Assembly: GCA_965153355.1 (NCBI GenBank)
Contig: OZ231127.1
Span: 20,522,001 to 20,586,000 of the forward strand
Direction: 5' to 3'
Origin: Flaccisagitta enflata
Lineage: Eukaryota; Chaetognatha; Sagittoidea; Aphragmophora
Length of the DNA: 64,000 nucleotides
The position numbers were made by a program, and so were the translations under genes. How positions within the stretch are numbered: the stretch's first letter is position 1; each line of letters begins with the position of its first letter. Shown in pieces: positions 61,965 to 64,000 of the stretch. The notes below the pieces were generated by a model. The model was not told the origin of the DNA and made no database searches. It saw nothing but the letters and a program-made list of their open reading frames with translations.

Positions 61965-62760
61965 TTTCTTTCCTGGCCACAAAAAGATGAAGACTCCCAG
62001 TAAAAGTTGAAGTGAGAATAAGCCAACAGTCGTAATTCCGAGCCAAGAATGCAAACTGAGGAAAGGTCAATAAAATGGACAACTGCAAATCTGCAATTAG
62101 TATTGTAAGGAAGGAAAGAAAATATGGCAGGAAACTTAAGTTTCTCGCCGGGATGTAGGGGGTGGAAGAATTGCATTTTACTGTAAGAATGTTGACCTTT
62201 CTGCATACAAAAACTCACGATTAGAGTGGGCTCAATTTGAGCATTCAAGTAAAAAAATCATTTACAAGCACTTTTCATGTTCCATTTGCATTATTGGAGT
62301 CTTATCTATGTGGAAAATTGATTTGGACATGATCTAGACACCGCGTCATACATGCTTTAGTTGTATAGAATGACCATGGAAAAAATTTGCTCACAACTAC
62401 AGCAATCAATTCTATACAACTACACTACTACAGCATTGATGATGCGGTGCCTAGATCAAGCCAAAACCGATTTTCCAACAAGATGGGGCTCTTATTATGC
62501 AAAAAGAGCATGAAAAGTGCTTGGAAATGACTTTTTGTTTGAGTGCCCAAATTGAGCCCACTCTACTCACCATTCTACATGAGCTAACACGGTATCAACT
62601 AACATGACTACAACATTGCTACAACATGACAACTCACACTTTTACATGGACTAACATGACTACAAGTGACATAACTACAACCTAACAACAATATGACAAC
62701 AACTAACCTGTACATATTTGGAATCGGCGGGATTTTGAGATCATGAGAGTCAAACACGGC
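58025..62760 (-). CDS. Cytochrome b561 family transmembrane electron transporter, C-terminal four exons (partial)
   Basis: Ascorbate-dependent transmembrane ferric/electron-transfer protein with two haems. Exons on the minus strand: A 62708-62760, B 61973-62055, C 60470-60625, D 58025-58200. Exon A encodes [18 protein letters not shown] (Ser split with B). Exon B encodes [16 protein letters not shown]... to FLWPG, with the haem-ligand His in LHSW. Exon C encodes [17 protein letters not shown]..., with the second haem-ligand His, then [11 protein letters not shown] and YSKLPPE. Exon D encodes [14 protein letters not shown]... and WKRPP, then a polar tail ending MKDS and TAA. Introns A/B and C/D are GT-AG; B/C begins GA. 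Residue spacing across B/C matches the family without gaps. The N-terminal exons, with the partner haem histidines, lie beyond the right edge or were not found. The introns carry MITEs and HINE-like repeats. Confidence 0.88.
58224..59039 (-). mobile_element. HINE-like element, subfamily AGATGCG, in intron C/D of cytochrome b561
   Basis: Begins GAAACAAGGCCAAGTAGGC and ends CCTATTATAAAGATGCG-AGGA-CGCATCTAAAAA (hairpin 59017-59034). The interior contains GAATGAATG repeats, two exact 90-bp direct repeats and a long fold-back between them. Confidence 0.6.
58358..59004. repeat. Exact 90-bp direct repeats flanking a fold-back insert
   Basis: 58358-58447 and 58915-59004 appear identical over 90 bp (from TATATGCATGCTACTTATAC to CAACCTACGGACAC). 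The 467 bp between them contain a long inverted repeat (about 58448-58625 against 58690-58860; arms share TGATGTTGAACAGAA, CAGCCGGCTGT and CCTGCAGATTCATAATCC). Confidence 0.9.
59181..59410 (+). mobile_element. HINE-like element start (related to 40686 copy)
   Basis: TTTTAGTGCG-TCCT-CGCGCT hairpin with one mismatch (59185-59200), then GTATGAGGTCTTGTCCGTCC and a GTCY microsatellite, then ATTC-rich sequence as in 40686-40989. The opposite end is not clear. Confidence 0.5.
59539..59936. mobile_element. 398-bp TA-flanked MITE
   Basis: Ends CACTCTTTT / AAAAGAGTG flanked by TA (59537-59538 and 59937-59938), with subterminal TTAAGGAC / GTCCTTA motifs repeated several times in the arms. Non-coding interior; located in intron C/D of cytochrome b561. 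Confidence 0.78.
60840..61260. repeat. Degenerate ~135-bp tandem repeat in intron B/C
   Basis: Units share ACTGACATGCTTTCTTGTAT, TTTGCATGC, CATTTATTCAT, GAGCTARAAT and TCAAAAACACCC. Two fuller copies and flanking partial ones (including one near 61505) are seen. Confidence 0.75.
61918..61961. repeat. (TC)n microsatellite next to the exon B donor
   Basis: About 44 bp of CT on the + strand (GA on the gene strand), beginning 12 bp inside intron B/C. Confidence 0.97.
62224..62563. mobile_element. 340-bp fold-back MITE (TA-flanked) in intron A/B
   Basis: Ends GAGTGGGCTCAATTTG / CAAATTGAGCCCACTC flanked by TA (62222-62223 and 62564-62565). Inverted pairing continues through AAGCACTTTTCATG / CATGAAAAGTGCTT and AATTGATT..TCTAG, so most of the element can fold into one hairpin. 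Confidence 0.85.
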
Positions 62761-62791
62761 CTGATAAGAACATAAAGGGGGTAAAAGAGTT

Positions 62792-63365
62792 CAGAAATGT
62801 ATAAAAAGCGGAATCTAATTCAATCCATTTGTCACAAGATCAATTTTAAGGTGGGGAATCAGCTCAGACCACTAAAAAGATTCTCAGGTCATGAATTGGG
62901 GCGCTACCGCTACCTATCTCAGGTCTAAAGACTATATAAGGTCAAAATTTCAAAGTAGGAAATTTGAAAATCTGATTGCAGATTCAGAATCTTTGCAAAA
63001 AAGTATCAAAGAAAGTGTCTTTTTTTTTTTGATATTCCATCTAGAACACAGTCAAAATTATCATCAAACGTTAAATGAAACCAAATTTTAAACAAAAGAG
63101 CAATTTTAACCCGAATATGACCTTTGAAGTTAAATTACACCATGTTCTAGTTGGAATATCAAAAAAAGAAAAACACATTCTTCAAGTATTTTTTTGCAAG
63201 GATTCTGAATCTGCAATCAGATTTTCAAATTTCCCAATTTGAAATTTTGACCTTATATAGCCTTTTGACCTGAGAATTTTTTTAGTGGTCTGAGCTGGTT
63301 CCCCACCTTAAACTTGGTCTTGTGACAAATGGATTGAATTAGATTCCGCTTTTTATACATTTCTG
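62792..63365. mobile_element. 574-bp fold-back element
   Basis: Inverted arms of roughly 230-270 bp: CAGAAATGTATAAAAAGCGG at left, reverse complement ending at 63365; further pairing through TTGTCACAAGA, AGGTGGGGAA, GGTCAAAATTTCAAA and GATTGCAGATTCAGAATC. A short central loop lies near 63060-63120. No flanking duplication was recognised. Confidence 0.85.
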
Positions 63366-63870
63366 GACCCTATTAATTAAGGGGGGAACCATTTTAGGCA
63401 GAATTTTGGGCTAGTAACAACTGAAACCACTATACAGTTGAGCTTCACTAAAGCGCATGCCAAGGGATTGGGCAAAATTATGCCTTATAGTGAAGCTGCC
63501 TTATTGCCATTATAGAAATAACTACTAAATCTGTCATAGGAGTGAGCTGTATGCCTTATAAGCGGGTATGCCTTACTAGCGAGTGCGCTCTAGCGATGCT
63601 CCACTGTTGTTAGATTCACTTGAGTGGAAAAAAATTGAACATGCTTCATTTCTAATTCTAACTAGAGTGGTTCTTTTTTTCTATTTACTCATGAGAATTC
63701 TAAAAGTCTGTGAAAAAGAATGTTTTATGATTTTTTACTCTAATTCAGAATTTTTTTTCACTGTTGAGTTTCACTTTTTTTAAAATCATTTTTTTATCTT
63801 TTCTCAATTAAGAAATATGCAAATTCTATATGAGAATAAAACAATCTATTGTGAAAAATGATCTAGGAAT
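63366..63870. other. Unannotated interval
   Basis: AT-rich; no cytochrome b561 exon recognised upstream of exon A here. Short direct repeats (ATGCCTTATA, ATGCCTTACT) at 63490-63575. Confidence 0.4.
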
Positions 63871-63872
63871 GA

Positions 63873-64000
63873 AAACAAGGCCAACACCTATAAGTCGCGT
63901 GCGAGATTCACATTTAGAATGACTGAGAATGACTTAAAATGACTAAGTAAACTCTTTTATAACCTAAAATGACCAAAAGAAATAAAATTGATAAAGAAAG
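63873..64000 (-). mobile_element. HINE-like element entering from the right edge
   Basis: Starts AAACAAGGCCAACACCTATA, AGTCGCGTGCGAGA, the same terminus (inverse orientation) as 28204-28237. It is followed by AATGACTTAAAATGACT minisatellite, the reverse complement of the 21297 minisatellite. The other end is outside the window. Confidence 0.6.

Larger units (their letters stand above)
60626..61972 (-). other. Cytochrome b561 intron B/C with a GA donor
   Basis: On the minus strand exon B ends TGG CCA G, followed by GAAAGAAACCAAGAGAGAG and a (GA)n tract; the acceptor is TTCATCAG|GAGGTCC. No in-frame GT donor exists nearby, because the only close GT lies inside the conserved codons and gives the wrong phase. 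Splicing at CCAG|GAAAGA gives the family-conserved spacing. Confidence 0.75.

Overview
This is a repeat-dominated animal (metazoan) genomic window. Evidence for a eukaryote: spliced genes, LTR and non-LTR retrotransposons, terminal-inverted-repeat elements, satellites, and very long (GA)n/(CT)n, (GT)n and (TTG)n tracts. Two host genes can be recognised. The first is a discs-large (Dlg) MAGUK on the + strand: a Q-rich head and the start of PDZ3 in one exon, then the rest of PDZ3, SH3 and guanylate-kinase-like domains in a second exon (52006-54926). The second is the C-terminal part of a cytochrome b561 family gene on the - strand, in four exons between 62760 and 58025. One cytochrome b561 intron appears to start with GA instead of GT, while the neighbouring introns are canonical. 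From memory, GA/GG donors have been reported as common in the calanoid copepod Eurytemora affinis, so a copepod crustacean is my best, but unproven, guess at the source.

Layout. 1-6770: hierarchical satellite (45+45+43 bp subunits, with 2.6-kb higher-order periodicity). 7092-7460 (-): single-exon Cys-rich orphan ORF. 9299-14157 (-): Ty3/gypsy element with gag, a textbook -1 frameshift site, protease-RT-RNase H, a 114-bp insertion in pol, and no integrase; a probable 5' LTR follows to about 14700. 14700-17205: palindromic minisatellite and a 52-bp satellite split by a 603-bp TA-flanked MITE. 17224-17716: (GT)n(CT)n. 18960-21210: hairpin-ended repeats and a 1.4-kb MITE. 21207-28237: a Helentron/HINE-like element whose central minisatellite holds a young BEL/Pao-like LTR element (22322-27955; identical-looking 480-bp LTRs, 5-bp target duplication) that encodes only Gag. 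28300-33900: tandem repeats, MITEs and simple sequence. 34040-38966 (-): Jockey-like LINE with two intact ORFs. 39600-51200: cluster of hairpin-ended elements, fold-back minisatellite units and microsatellites. 52006-54926: Dlg. 56400-64000: cytochrome b561 exons with introns full of MITEs and fold-backs.

The most interesting signals are the GA-AG intron, the Gag-only LTR element, the gypsy frameshift signal plus the insertion that splits pol, and the dispersed elements whose terminal hairpins differ in sequence but keep their pairing.
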